Origin: Gnetum montanum
Taxonomy: Eukaryota; Streptophyta; Gnetopsida; Gnetales; Gnetaceae
DNA: 64,000 bases
Direction: 5' to 3'
Assembly (NCBI GenBank): GCA_015680685.1
Contig: MNCI01001903.1
Span: 296,302-360,301, forward strand
How positions within the stretch are numbered: position 1 is the first letter of the stretch; every line of letters begins with the position of its first letter. Below the pieces are notes generated by a model. The model made no database searches and was not told the DNA's origin. It was given only the letters and a program-made list of their open reading frames with translations. Shown here one piece after another: positions 21,819-33,440 of the stretch. The position numbers and the translations under genes were made by a program.

Positions 21819-23640
21819 AAAAAAACATGACAAGGATGGGCACTCAGATTGTCATCATGATCAGGGTCTTAGCCACTGAAGAGAAGCTAATAAACATTGT
21901 CATGATGATGGTTCCCCTTCTTCTTCCCCTTCATCACATCATTCACCCTCTCCTTCCACATTAGGGCATAGTCAAAATGAGCATAACGGTGAGGATAAGG
22001 GTAAGAAAAATGAGAGACCTCGACGAGAGAGTCGAGAGAGAGGACGAGGGCATTCAAGAGAATCAAGGCATGAAAGAAGGGAAAGTAGGGAACCACGTAG
22101 GCATCATAGACATCATGAGAGAGATGATCATAACAAACCCCTACTAGCAACCCAGAGTATGTTAGACATTACGGAGGCTGTGAGAATACCTACAAGGCAC
22201 TAGAAAGATAGTCGGATCAAGCGATTAGACATGAATAATATCCCACAATTCAAGGGGGGATACAATGCTGATTCACAGAATCACTTACAGGAATTCCACG
22301 ATGCCTACAACTTGCAAAATATTGAAAACAAGTGGCAGAAGTTAAAGTTGTTCCCTAGGACACTCATAAAAGAGGCAAAAAGTTGGTACCAGTCTTTAGA
22401 GCTGGAAACCATTAGGAGATGGAGTACAATGCTAGAATTGTTTAACGATAAATACCAAATGTACTCCATAGTGTCCAACTTGTGTAAGTAGATCCAAGGA
22501 TGGAAGCAGGGTACTCACAAACCCTTGGATGTTGCCATGGGCTGATATTATGCATTGCTACATCATTGCCCAGGCCATGGTTACACACAATGGGATCAAC
22601 TCCGCCACCTCATAGATGAGCTAAGACATGAAACCAAGAGAACCCTTGGGACATATTCCCAAGGGAGATTATCTGAACTTAGGTCCCATGAAATTCATCA
22701 ATTTTTGGAGCAAGTAGCTAAGGAAGAAGGGGAGATACGGAAAAGAGAAAGCATGGAAGAATATAACCGTGATCCTTCCCTTCGGAAGAAGGGAGTAAGA
22801 TTCTGTGAGGAAGAGGATGAGTCACCACTCAAGGAGTTAGTGAATAGGAAAACCTTATCACTTCAGAAATTAACAATGGAAGTGTCAGCTAAGGTAGATG
22901 AAATATGGAGCTCCTTAGATAGTAAAATTGAAACTATCCTAAAAATCGTAGAGGAGTCTAAGGAGGAACGAAGTAGTGACCATGGTAAGAAAAAGTGGAG
23001 AGATTCAGGCCATGCACGTGATAAGGGTAAGGGAAAAATGACTATCACCGATAAGGTTGTGGATTTGGATACAGACAATGATGGTGGATGTGAGATCTAC
23101 CAATATGACCATCCTAAAGGATGTTGCCCAATAATCTCACATCTACAAGATTCTGGGGTGTATGCACTCAACCCAAGACTTAACAGATGGCAAGCACCCC
23201 AAAGGTTACCTTATCCTCAAGGTAACCCGAGGCAGTTCCACCAACCATTAACGTATTATCCAAGTGAAACTCTACCACAACCTATCGGGCAACACCAGCA
23301 GTGGCAACACCCATAGTCATGGGGGATGCCACTGCCTAGACAATAATATCCTTACTGGCAACCAGACCCTTATGGCTACTACATGCAGTAGTCGGTTTCT
23401 CCAAGTGACTCTATGGGTCACGCAACCCCACAACGTCACTACCCAGTTTGGCATTATTTTTAGACTTCCCCTCCTAGAAGGGACACTCCACATGCATACC
23501 ATCCTCTGAATCCATCCGCACCTCTTACGTCGATAGCTCCACCACCAACCGCTCCAACAGATGCTAAGGGAATTTCCCACTCAACTGCAACAACCCAATG
23601 TCATGAGGGCTTCCAATCCTCAATTCTTAGTTGGTCCTAA
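21819..23640 (+). pseudogene. Gag of element B
   Basis: Frame-1 coding relic whose start is lost in the gap. In order: a Ser/His-rich then Arg/Glu/Ser-rich basic stretch (21890-22130), MLDITEAVRIPT, LDMNNIPQFKGGY and the capsid-like domain with FPRTLIKEAKSWYQSLE (22231-22490), a helical Glu/Lys region (22700-22990), a knuckle-like CEIYQYDHPKGCC at 23090-23130 (second Cys replaced by Tyr), then a Pro/Gln/Tyr-rich tail. Stops occur at about 21880, 22202, 22489, 22543, 23314 and beyond. Compared with C, the frame changes near 23560. Confidence 0.82.
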
Positions 23641-24392
23641 CAATCTTATGTTGAAAAAACCTTTCTTCAGAACCAATAATCCAACTAAGCCCTCACCCTC
23701 ACAAGCGGCTAAACATCTAAAGACCTCCATACCAAATAAAATTTTGGGACCTTCTTCAATCCAAAAATCAATCTCAACACACATGGTTATGTTAACACAT
23801 ACCATTACAGACTGGATTAAGGTGGGCCACCCTCCCAAGAAATTCTCTGACCCTGAAAGTCCCCTAATTTATCTCCAAGTCACTGGGAATGAACCCTGTA
23901 AAGCTATTCTAGACTCAGGTTCCGAAGTCAACTTAATATCACAGGAGATGTACAAATCCTGGAACGTACCTCCATTAAGGAAGAGTAACATTCAACTTGA
24001 GCTCACCGACCAGTCCATCACTATCCCCTTGGGACTGTTGGAGGACATCATTACCACTATTTTTGGGTGGTCATATCCAACGGATTTCCTAGTGATCCAA
24101 GTAACTAACAATAAGGGGAACTTCTCAGTAATAATGGAAAGAGCGTAGCTAAGTACGATAGATGCATGCCTAGGAGTCCACGATCTTTCCTTGGAAATAT
24201 CCAAGAAAAACACTTTTGGAAAGATTGAGAGGAAGAAAGTTCCATGCATCACATACAGTGACACCAGGTGCCATTACGTGCAAAAAATCATGGATTATGC
24301 GAAGTTTAGCATTACCTGCATGTGATTGATGTGAACAAGAAGTTAATATACAAAGGTTCCTATATGCAGCAGCCACACGACAAGAGGAAACC
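23641..24392 (+). pseudogene. Aspartic protease region of element B
   Basis: Retropepsin-type protease that would cut the gag-pol polyprotein. The active site reads AILDSGSEVNLI, with the catalytic Asp codon at 23912-23914, so the DSG motif is intact. It is followed by SNIQLELTDQSITIP, FGWSYPTDFLVI and NFSVIMERA. A stop at 24146-24148 follows VIMERA; a stop at the same position is also seen in the fragment at 59817. The frame is 2 here, and a shift to frame 3 occurs before RT at 24393. Homologous blocks in C (40200-40650) confirm the call. Confidence 0.82.
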
Positions 24393-25960
24393 TTGTGGCT
24401 GATGGCTGATGAAGAGAGCAACTCAATAACATGCATGGAATTAACTGAGGGAATAACTAGTGCTTATATTAGAAGCATAGACACACTTGAGAAAGTTCGT
24501 TGCCAACTTTCCAACCTTAGCCTCAAAAACATCAACTGGGGAAAGTTGGAAATTCCTGAGAAGTTTAAAGAAGAGCCCCTTGATCTGAAACCATTGCCCA
24601 CAGGTCTAGAGTATATGACTCTTGAAAATGGAAAACTAGTAATTATCAACGCAAAACTTTTCCCCAAGAAAAAAGAAAGCCTATTGAAAGTAATAAATAA
24701 ATGGTCAAAAGCCTTTGCCTGGTCATATCCTGAGCTAATTGGAATAGACCCTAGGATATGCCAGCATCGGATTTACACAGACCCTTCCATGAAGCCTCGA
24801 AAAAAACCATAGAGGCAATTGAACCTGAAATTGAAACAAGTAGTAAAAGAAGAGATAGAATAGCTCCTCAAGGCCAGGTTCATATATCCCATTGCTGATA
24901 GTGAATGGGTTAGTTCTCTAGTAATTTTTCCTAATAAGGGAGGAAAATGGAGGGTATGTATAGATTTTAGGCTACTAAACATGGCAACATTCAAAGATCA
25001 TTTTCCGTTGCCATTCTTCGACCAAGTCTTGGATACTATAGCGGGGCATCGCTATTATAGTTTTTTGGATGGGTATAATGGATATAATCAAATACTAATA
25101 GCACTAGAAGATCAAGCCAAAATGATGTTCACCAGTCCCTGGGGAATGTTTACATATAAACAAATGCCATTTGGCTTGTGCAATGCCCCTGCCACGTTCC
25201 AATGTTTAGTCCTAAGCATATTTCAACAACAAATAGGAAACAAAGTGGAAGTATTTATGGACGACTTCTCCACTTATGGGACAATCTTTGATCAAGCCCT
25301 AGACCAATTAGAGAAAGTGCTAAAATGATGTGTTGAAACCAACCTGAAGCTCAACTGGCAGAAAAGCCACTTGATGGTTCAAGAGGGCGTAGTATTGGGG
25401 CATAAGATTTAACAATCAGGAATAGAGGTGGACCCAGAAAAGGTTAAAGTTATCCAAGGAATCACTGGCTACTACACTGGCTACTACAGGAGATTCATCG
25501 AGAACTTCTCTAGAATTGCCAAACTATTGGTAGAATTAACGAAGAAGGATGCACCATTCGAATGGACCAGGGAATGTGAATGAGCATTCCAAACTCTAAA
25601 AAAGAGGCTTGTGGAAACCCCCATTCTACAAGCCCCTGACTAGTCCAAACCATTTCATATCATGACCGATGCATCTAATTATTCCTTAGGACCCGTACTG
25701 ACACAATTAGATGAGAAAAAATGCCCTTATTACATCCATTGTGCAAGTAAGAGTATCACCGGTGCACAACTCAACTACACAACCATGGAAAAAGAATTAA
25801 TGGCTATAGTGTTTGCACTAGACAAATTTAGGCACTATGTGTTAGGCTACAAAGTGTATATTCATACAGATCATAGTGCAATTAGGTTCCTCATGAACAA
25901 GCCAACGATTAGCCCTCGTATTATACATTGGTTGGTAATCCTTTAGGAGTTTGACTTAAC
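24393..25960 (+). pseudogene. Reverse transcriptase and RNase H of element B
   Basis: Frame-3 relic. RT blocks: FAWSYPELIGIDP (24710), KGGKWRVCIDFRLLN (24940-24985), FPLPFFDQVLD, YSFLDGYNGYNQI, PFGLCNAPATFQ and the catalytic FMDD at 25254-25265, all intact. Thumb: LNWQKSHLMVQEGVVLG. RNase H: TDASNYSLG (25665), TMEKELMAIVFAL (25785) and HTDHSAIRFLMNKP (25865). Stops interrupt at about 24812, 24858, 25328, 25410, 25580, 25640 and 25946, several of them at codons one C-to-T or G-to-A step from Gln or Trp. Phe in place of Tyr in the YxDD box is shared with A. Confidence 0.87.
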
Positions 25961-26099
25961 AATAGTAGACTGAAAGGGAACCAAGAAGGTATTCGCAAAT
26001 CACTTATCTTGGTTGCACTGGGATAGCAAAGAGGACAAATATGTCATATCTGATCATTTTCCTAACGAAACCCTCTTTGTCGATGTAGTGAATAACCAA

Positions 26100-27464
26100 C
26101 CCATGGGCACAAATTGGTATAGTAGCATTCTCACTTATCTCCTTTCCCAACAAACACCACAGGGGTTAGACTTTAGGAAGAAGAAATAGTTTCTTCATAA
26201 AACCAAGTACTTCATGGAAATTAGAGGACAACTTTACAAAGTCTGTCCTGATGGCTTAGTTCGATGGTGTGTACCCGATGTGGACCAACTAAGAGTTCTT
26301 TAGGATACTCATGAGGGCCCCTGTGGGGGTCACTATGTAGGGATACAAATGGCTATCAAGATCCTTCTTGCAGGATATTACTGGCCAACACTATTTTAGG
26401 ACGTCCATCATTTTGTCCAATCCTGTGAGCACTGTCAACATGATGGTTGAATGACTACTAGAATGGAGGGTCTGTAATAATGGAATCAACCTTTGGAACC
26501 CTTTGACATCTGGGGAATAGACTTTATGGGGTCCATTACATCAATGTCCAATGGGAAAGCATATATCATTGTTGTTGTTGACTATTTAACAAAATGGGCC
26601 GAAGCAGCTACTGTAACAGATTGCACATTGTCTATAACTGCACAATTTGTACAACAACAAGTCATTAATAGGTTTGGTGTGCTGTGTGCACTCATCTCGG
26701 ATAACAGAACGTATTTCATGGGTGCAACCTTTCAAAAATTGATGCAACGCTTAGGGGTTGAACATAAGCTGACTACACCTTATCACCCCCATGCTAATGG
26801 TCAAGCCAAGGTCACTAATCGGGAGATCACTAGAATACGAACAAGGACAATTAGCAAGTATAGGCGAGATTGGAGCACTAAACTGAATGATGCTCTATGG
26901 GCATACCACTCCACTTGGAAACTGCCTACAGGCTACTCTCCCTATGAGTTAGTGTACAGGAAACTCCCAAAGCTTCCAATTCAAACTGAGCTCCGTACAC
27001 TGGCCATGGCATGTGACCTCCACCTTGACCTTGATCTAGCACAAAGACAAAGATTGGCAACTTTAAATGTGCTAGACGAGAATCAATTGGTTGCCCTATC
27101 ATCAAATGAGTTACACAAGGCACATAATAAGAAACATCATGACTTAAGAATTTGAAAGGTTAAGTACCAACCAGTAGATAAGGTCCTTTATTGGAACCCC
27201 ATGCATGTACCACAACACACGAAATTTCAAAAATTGTGGGAAGGACCTTACATTATTCACACAATCTTCCCCTCAAGAGCCATGAAAATATACAAGCCTG
27301 AAAGCCCTGATAAGAGGTTACTGGTCAATGTGCAAAAAACAAAATCATTTTGTGAACCAAGAACAACCAATGCAAATTACACCTCTGATAATGGACAACC
27401 TCGCTCATTATTTCAGATCTCCCCCTTTCAATTCAGTCATGGGGAAGATGGCCACCTATGCTAA
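26100..27464 (+). pseudogene. Integrase of element B
   Basis: Frame-3 integrase. Zinc finger HHCC: HEGPCGGHY (26310-26335) with SCEHC (26420-26435). Core: first Asp in GIDFMG (26520-26522), second Asp in SDNRTYF (26700-26702), but the third catalytic residue is Lys in NGQAKV (26808-26810) where Glu is expected. The C-terminal part has LWAYHSTWKLPTGYSPYELVY, then VLYWNP, LWEGPYII and a tail ending SHGEDGHLC. Stops include those near 26182, 26302, 26398, 26447, 26475-26478 and 27155. The core from 26493 to 27155 is one uninterrupted 220-codon frame. Lys at the DDE Glu would abolish catalysis. Confidence 0.88.
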
Positions 27465-27591
27465 TCATTCGGAGCCCTCAGTTCTTTTTAGTTTTTTGTT
27501 TCACATTTTTGTTTTACACATTTTTGTTTTACAAATTTCTTTAACTTTTCTTATTTTTGTTTTACAACATTGTTTATACTTTTTTTATTTC

Positions 27592-27613
27592 TTGTGTGTG
27601 TGTGTGTGTGTGT
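27592..27613. repeat. TG dinucleotide microsatellite
   Basis: About ten TG units in the 3' spacer of element B; not present at the matching place in element C. Confidence 0.9.
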
Positions 27614-28049
27614 CTTATCCATCTTGTAAGTTTTTTGCCCAATAAGTGTTCTTAATGATGGTATGAACTATTTTCCTATTGGTTGCTAATGTTTGGTTTT
27701 TACCTTTAAGTTATGATGTTGATACTAAACTATGTCTCTTTTGATATAGCAGACAATGAGTCCACGTCATCCACACATTCATAAATTTCTATGGTCTCTC
27801 TTGGGTTGGAACTATGCAATCCCTTTTTCAATAATAAGAACTATAAAGAATCAGTGACTGGGCATTTCTCAAACTAAGGAAGGACTCAAAGATTGAAAAG
27901 GGTATGACTTTAAGGGAACTTGATGCATTTGTGTTGGCCATTCTCTTGGGTGCTTGAATGTTTTCTTCTTGAGTTTTCTTACTGCTTCGATGTTACCCAC
28001 GTATCAGGAAGCTGAGCTAATAAAAATAACAAAGTCTTTGCATGGTGTG

Positions 28050-28088
28050 ATTCTCACTCATAAACACATAAAAAAACAAAGTGAGAAT
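28050..28088 (+). ncRNA. Candidate structured RNA hairpin in element B 3' spacer
   Basis: Perfect 8-bp stem ATTCTCAC / GTGAGAAT with an A-rich 23-nt loop, preceded by CATGGTGTG and followed by TCAAAGCACA. The same context in element C (two copies) and D holds stems of different sequence but matching pairs, which suggests selection on RNA structure at the time the elements were active. Role unknown. Confidence 0.55.
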
Positions 28089-29342
28089 TCAAAGCACATA
28101 CCTTAGAAGAAATAATCATTTTGGCTACAAGCACTGATTATGGAACTAAAATAAAATGTTCCCTCTAACTAAGTCCCTTCCTCACTTCCTACCTCCTCCT
28201 TCGTTTCTTTGGAATGGTGGTGGCTCTTTGAGGGATGCATTCTTGTTACTTCAAGTGGATGGATTGGCCAAATGCATTGATGCGAAGTCACTAGAAGTGG
28301 TTTGTTTGAGGCCGGAGTTGGAATGAGATTTTCTGAGTCACATTAATCATTAAACACATAAAGGGCTATACATCAACTTGTTCTTGAGATTCCATTCCAT
28401 TCTCTTCTTTCCATCATTCTTCCTCCATTGTTCACCTCATTGCTGGTTGTATCATTAGCATATATCTTGGTTGACACATTGTTTCCTTTTTGGTAAATTC
28501 TTGTGGCTAAGACTTTAACTCTTATTCCAAAAGACATTCCTAAATCCTATGGACTCTTTGAATGTGGGTTTGTCAAGGCATTGAGCATGAGCCTGCTTTG
28601 GGGAGGACCCATTGGCATTCCTATTTGGTACATCAGTTAAATTCTTTCCCTTAACATTTTCACAATCCATGCTATTTTGTTTATTTCCATCTTGACATCT
28701 ATTTCATTGACTTTATAGTTGTCTCTTTTTCTCCATCTTCCTTGTTCCTTTTCTTTTCGTCCATTCTTTCGCTACCGGAGGTTCGCTCTTAGTCATGGGG
28801 GTCTTGGTCTAATTTTTTTCAATTTTCTCTTAGGCCCTACACCTTTGGTAGTCACCAATCTTATATCTCCAGATCCGTATCAGCCATGGCACAACTCAGC
28901 CAATGGACCTTACACCGAAGCAAGGTATCAATTGCATTATGATTCATTTACCCTTTCTAATATAAGACTATGTTGTGTGTGCACATGGCAATCATGCAAC
29001 AATGGATTGCATCTGGAGGGAACACTTGGAATGGATCGGTGCTGAAGCAACTATGTAAGGAGCAAGATCGATGGTGCACTTATGGATAGACAATGAAAGG
29101 CGAAATCTTGGTGTTGGTAGCAGTAGACTTCTTCTTTCTCCTCTCTTCTCTCTCAGCTACCAATTAAGGCCTAATGTCAAATGTATAAATTATTCACTCT
29201 TGTTGTCGTGAACACTAGTTTTGTTTTATTCTGTAATGATGATCCATTCACATGTCATCCCATTCACCATTAGTTCCATTCAAGTCAATAATCCCATACC
29301 TTTCCAATATTTTGTAAGGAACTCGAGGACGAGTTTTTATTT

Positions 29343-29355
29343 AGTCATGGGGGTA
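29343..29355 (+). other. Polypurine tract of element B
   Basis: AGTCATGGGGGTA immediately before the 3' LTR start TGATGG. The same CATGGGGGTA or CGTGGGGGTA precedes the 3' LTRs of C and D, as expected for the plus-strand DNA priming site. Confidence 0.75.
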
Positions 29356-30144
29356 TGATGGGACGCGATATTGCATCTTCTACGATATTGCATCCCCCGT
29401 GATATCACGTACGCGATATCGCGGTGCACCGCCAAGTCTATAAATAAGAGGCAGCTCTCCCTTGTTTCTCAATTTAGGCCTAGGCTGTAGCGAAACTCTG
29501 GCAGTTTTACCTCTCCAAAGATAGAATAATTTCCATGTGCCCATAGTAGGAGCTCCAAAGTGAACAGATCTTTATTCGAGCAAATATTTTACCTGAACAC
29601 AAGTTTGTGTACAGAAATAAAGATGAACTGTTGGATAAACCTTGTAGTGCATGGACTAAGCTAAATAGGACTTTAATTACTATTATTTATTATTTATCAT
29701 TTAAATGCTTTATTAGTTATTTAAATCTCTCTCAACCCTTCTCCCATAGTTAAGTGCATTCAGTATGACCACTTCGAGCATGTGTGTTATGCTTGGTAAT
29801 CCCAATAATGACTAGCGTTTGGTTCAGGGTGTGAGCAGTAAGTGGGAACAGATGCTAATGCTAGGTTAATTAAGGCTTAGTTAGTTAGTTAAAGTTAGTT
29901 AATTAGTCTCTTCATCCTTTACCTCATTATCATAGGAGATAAAATAGAAAAGATATAAAAATCACATACCTCATACTTACTTAACCATACAACCATGACA
30001 ATTACAAGTCTGGGAAGACAACGAACGATTGACCTTAAGTGTTCCATAAGGAGTGTAGGCACTTAGTCTGCGGAGTTCGACCGGATCGTGCGTGTAATGC
30101 TCATATTCGTATGGTTGAGTGTAGGGGTACCTCGCCACTCATCA
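29356..30144 (+). repeat. 3' LTR of element B
   Basis: 789 bp, TGATGGG...CTCATCA, with inverted ends. U3 has several GATATC/GATATT modules up to about 29427, TATAAATA at 29439-29446 and AATAAA at 29616-29621. The last 60 bp (GTATGGTTGAGTGTAGGGGTACC) are the most conserved part and recur in every LTR of the window. Confidence 0.95.
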
Positions 30145-30560
30145 AATATGGAACTTATCCCAAGGCTTCCATGGTTTTCAAACCCCAGCATAGTCAAGCC
30201 TGGAAGCCTAAATTCCAAGTGTAGTCATGGGATTAACTTGTATTCCCAACACCTAGTGGGGCCTACATAAAATTCAAAATTTTAGAATAGAATGGATTTC
30301 TCAAACCCAACATATTCTAAGTTGCTAATTCCATCACTAAGTGAAGTGGGAGTTGCACATGAAAACAAGGGTTCCAAGGTGGACGCTTGGGTTTAAGTGG
30401 ATTTTTTGATGTTTCAAACTTGTAAAAATCATTATTGCTTCCATCCTTCCTTACTACTATGTCCAAGTTGAGAGCTTTGTGCCTACCAATATTGCCAACC
30501 CTGGTGTAGTCATAGGCATCCAATCCACTAATGCTAGCATAGTCACCCCAAACTTGTTAG
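30145..30560. repeat. Continuation of the palindrome array beyond element B
   Basis: Right copy of the target duplication AATAT (30145-30149), then half-sites AGCATAGTC, GTGTAGTCATGG (30185-30225) and GGTGTAGTCATAGG with GCATAGTCACC (30500-30548), as in the units before 20497. Excising element B would rejoin the array. Confidence 0.7.
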
Positions 30561-32634
30561 AATCTAAAGGTTTCTTAGTTCCTTCTACACTAGTCTTCTA
30601 TAGCATTTAGCTACCCACAAAGAACCCTACCTTGGAGGAGGTAGATGTAGCTACCCATGGCCTATCAAACCTTCCCTATCCTAGGATCAAGGAGGATTCT
30701 ACTACTACTTTTCCCAAATACACATCTTTACCTATTTTTCCCATTTATTCCATGTACTCTATTTATTGAGTTTATGTTGTCTATTCCATTTCTTAGATCT
30801 AGACTTGTCTGTTGGTAAATATGGGATTTTGTGAAAATCCAATTGTAGGTTTATATTATTTCTACACATTTTTTATGTTATTTTTCTTTCGGGTTTTGTT
30901 TTCATTGTGGAATAAATGCTATTTTCCATGGATTCCATGGAATTTTTGCTTTTTCCACCCAAAAAAGCAACGCTACTTGTGGATTTTTCCTATGTAAATG
31001 CATATGTTTTTTAATTTTCTAAGGCTATAGGGTTATTTTCTATGGTTTTTGGTCAATCTAAGTTTTTAAACCACCTAATTTCATCTTACAGTTAGTTTTT
31101 TATGGCAATTTCTATTGAGTTGTGTCAAGTGGGTTTTCCATTTTTGGCTATTTTCTAGTGGGAATTTAGTAATTTTTTGTATAGTAAATGGTTATGAATT
31201 TTTGATTTTTAATATTATAGGTTTTTAGTTCATGATTCAATTATTCCAATGGATGTAGAATCATTGAATTTGGATGAATAGTTTGCTTTCGATGGGTTTT
31301 TCCATTGGCTCATGTGAAATGGGGTTATAATTACGATGGCCATGGTTAGGTCAAATTTATAATTTTTTCTTAAAAATTTATTAATATTTTTTATGTTTTG
31401 TTTTTATGGGGTTGTATTTCATGGTTTTTCTATTCTTTTGGTGGTGGAATCATTGAATTTTGTTGAGTGGTTATGTTTTTATGGATGTTTTTGTAAGGTT
31501 GTGCAAAATTACGTTTTTAAGGCTATTATGCATTCGCCCCTATGAAGATGAGCAATATTGAGACTTTGGAAACTTTTTCTCATCAATGTCCCATGATCAT
31601 GGGGATAGACTAAAGTGTTGTAAAGGGCTTAGAGATGGTTTTGATCAAATTAAAACTTTTTTAATATTTTTCCTTTTCTGTTTATATGGTCATCCTCTAT
31701 AGATTTGATGTTGTTGTTGAAATTTGTAGACTTTTGCATTATGAATTTAGGTTGTCTTTTGAAATTTTTCTATGGAATTCAACATGAAAACTGAAATTTT
31801 AGTTCTACACTATCACTTTCATATTTTCAATTTCAAATAGTCAATTTTGTGCTTTTAGTTCTAAATAGTCATTTTCACATTTTTGGTTTTAAATTGTCAT
31901 TAATGTTGAGTGTGGACTATTCCGTTTGGTATTTTTCCTAAGCATTTTTTTGCATGTTGAAGTGTTATTTGGTTGTGTACATAGGTTTCTATGGTCATGT
32001 AATTGGTAATTGTAATGTTTTTGATGTTATGAAGTCATAATTTTAGTTTATATTAGGTTATAGCAACTATGTGTTGAATGGTACATGGCCTTCTTGAAGC
32101 CAATCCTAGTTGATATAGAATTGGTTGGCATCATGTGTTACATCCATATGCCTAGTCCTAACACTCCACACCTAACATGGAATGGGAAAACCATTCATTG
32201 TGGATTAGACTAGGAGTAAGGGATTTCCTGATCTATCTACTTCAAAACTTTAGCGTGATGATTGATCACACTTAGCTTCTAAAATAGTAGTGGCCATCAT
32301 TGAGAGAATTGTGTTGCACTCCTCCAGCATGATTGTCAATTTTCTAGTTAATGATCCTAAGGTTTGTGTAGAGGGTAGAGCACACAATCACACTACCATT
32401 ATGGGCACTCACAAATTATCAAAACTTTGGGAGATGCCCAAATTTAGGTAGTACCACATGGATAACACCTTGCTAGTGGACCATTGTATGTGCACTTTGC
32501 TCCAAAATCCTCCATGAACTATCTATTGTATAGAGGGGTATGCATAGTTGTTATAATTTGTGTTTTCAACTTTATTTGTTATTTTTATTTTTTTATGAAG
32601 TTATAACAATTTTCATTGTCTCACTTGCCTATAG
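30561..32634. other. Unassigned T-rich interval
   Basis: No coding frame recognised. At 31800-31902 about three diverged units of roughly 33 bp (TTCTAAATAGTCATTTTCACA-like) form a small tandem repeat. Confidence 0.35.
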
Positions 32635-33440
32635 GTATAGGGTAAATGATCAAGGATTGATCAAGGATGACAACCTTTTACCCTTAGGCCATACTGTAGT
32701 GGGGGTATTTACCAAAAGCCCAATCATAAGGGTTGAGGTGATAGACCAATTGAAGGATGAGTTTGATAATTATATCAAATGTCATGTTAAGGCTTATCGG
32801 AGGTGCCTAGCCAATGGAACCATCCATAGTGGATGGGAAAACCCATCCCAAGATACAAAAGTGAACCCATCTCCTAGAGCTCCAAGAATGTCTTTGTCAT
32901 ATAGGTGTAGTGAGTATATTTTTTTTGTTGATTTTGGTTATCTTCGTTCATCTGGTTATTTAGTTTTTTAGTTGTTTAAATGACTATGCTAGTTCTAATT
33001 TGATTATATTTGTTATGTTTTGTATACGTTGCACCTATGTCAAGACTAACGAGCCTTTTTTGATATGTTGTAGGAGCTGTGCCATCAGTTAAAGTGACTA
33101 TAATCACTTCAGGATGAACTAAGGAAACACTAACCCTCAAATTTAGTGATGTGGAACTTGCCTAGTATTGGTTGGTAGATCATGCACCCAAGGCCATCCA
33201 GGCAAGGATTGCATGTAGGCCTATTAGAAATCTTCATGAATCAAAGCCCTTTCATTCCCACTGTAGAAATGATTAACAACATTTACTCCTTTAGCAAAGG
33301 AGTCAAGAGGTTTTTCACCTATATGCGCTATGTGATTGTAACCTTAGATGCTAATGAATCCACCTTTTCCAACATCTTTGGTGTTCCCAATGAGGGTACG
33401 ATGAATACCACCAAAGCTGGAAAGGATGTGGATCATTGGG
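32635..33440 (+). pseudogene. Unrecognised gene relic with an intron
   Basis: Acceptor CTATAG at 32634, then an exon reading DNLLPLGHTVVGVF and IDQLKDEFDNYIK, a donor AG|GTGTAGTGAG at 32905, and an acceptor ATGTTGTAG at 33073. After this, with one frameshift, come FFTYMRYVIVTLDANESTFSN and IFGVPNEG. The VxLDxxxFSxIFGVP wording resembles the N-terminal domain of many plant transposon-encoded proteins, but the match is weak. Its 3' end overlaps, in antisense, the Tat-like gag linker beginning at about 33440. Confidence 0.35.

Larger units (their letters stand above)
27465..29342 (+). other. 3' spacer of element B (non-coding)
   Basis: Between the pol stop and the polypurine tract. Holds a TG microsatellite (27592-27613), the hairpin at 28050-28088, a second polypurine-like CATGGGGG at 28791-28801, and blocks alignable with element D, for example CCTACACCTTTGGTAGTC near 28836. 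A 108-codon frame at 28719-29045 is not kept open in D. Athila elements can carry an extra reading frame here; I could not show one. Confidence 0.7.
20498..30144 (+). mobile_element. Athila-like Ty3/gypsy element B, complete ends, inactive
   Basis: Plus-strand element with two LTRs (20498-, part hidden by the gap; 29356-30144), gag, protease, RT, RNase H and integrase in that order, a 1.9-kb 3' spacer and a polypurine tract. It is flanked by AATAT on both sides. Gag is in frame 1, protease in frame 2 and RT-integrase in frame 3, so two frameshifts (about 23560 and 24330-24390) separate what is a single frame in element C. About 19 differences were counted over some 248 aligned LTR bases, so the insertion is old. 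It landed inside the palindrome array. Confidence 0.93.

Noticed and set aside
20649-21879. Very long open frames of 342-394 codons
   Set aside because: They run through the 991-N assembly gap and contain only N codons there; flanking parts are LTR and gag sequence.
23092-23580. Antisense and alternate-frame open frames within gag of element B
   Set aside because: They shadow the Pro/Gln-rich gag tail; the gag frame is supported by similarity to elements A and C.
28719-29045. 108-codon frame in the element B spacer as an envelope-like gene
   Set aside because: The aligned region of element D has stops in this frame and no signal peptide or membrane segment is convincing.
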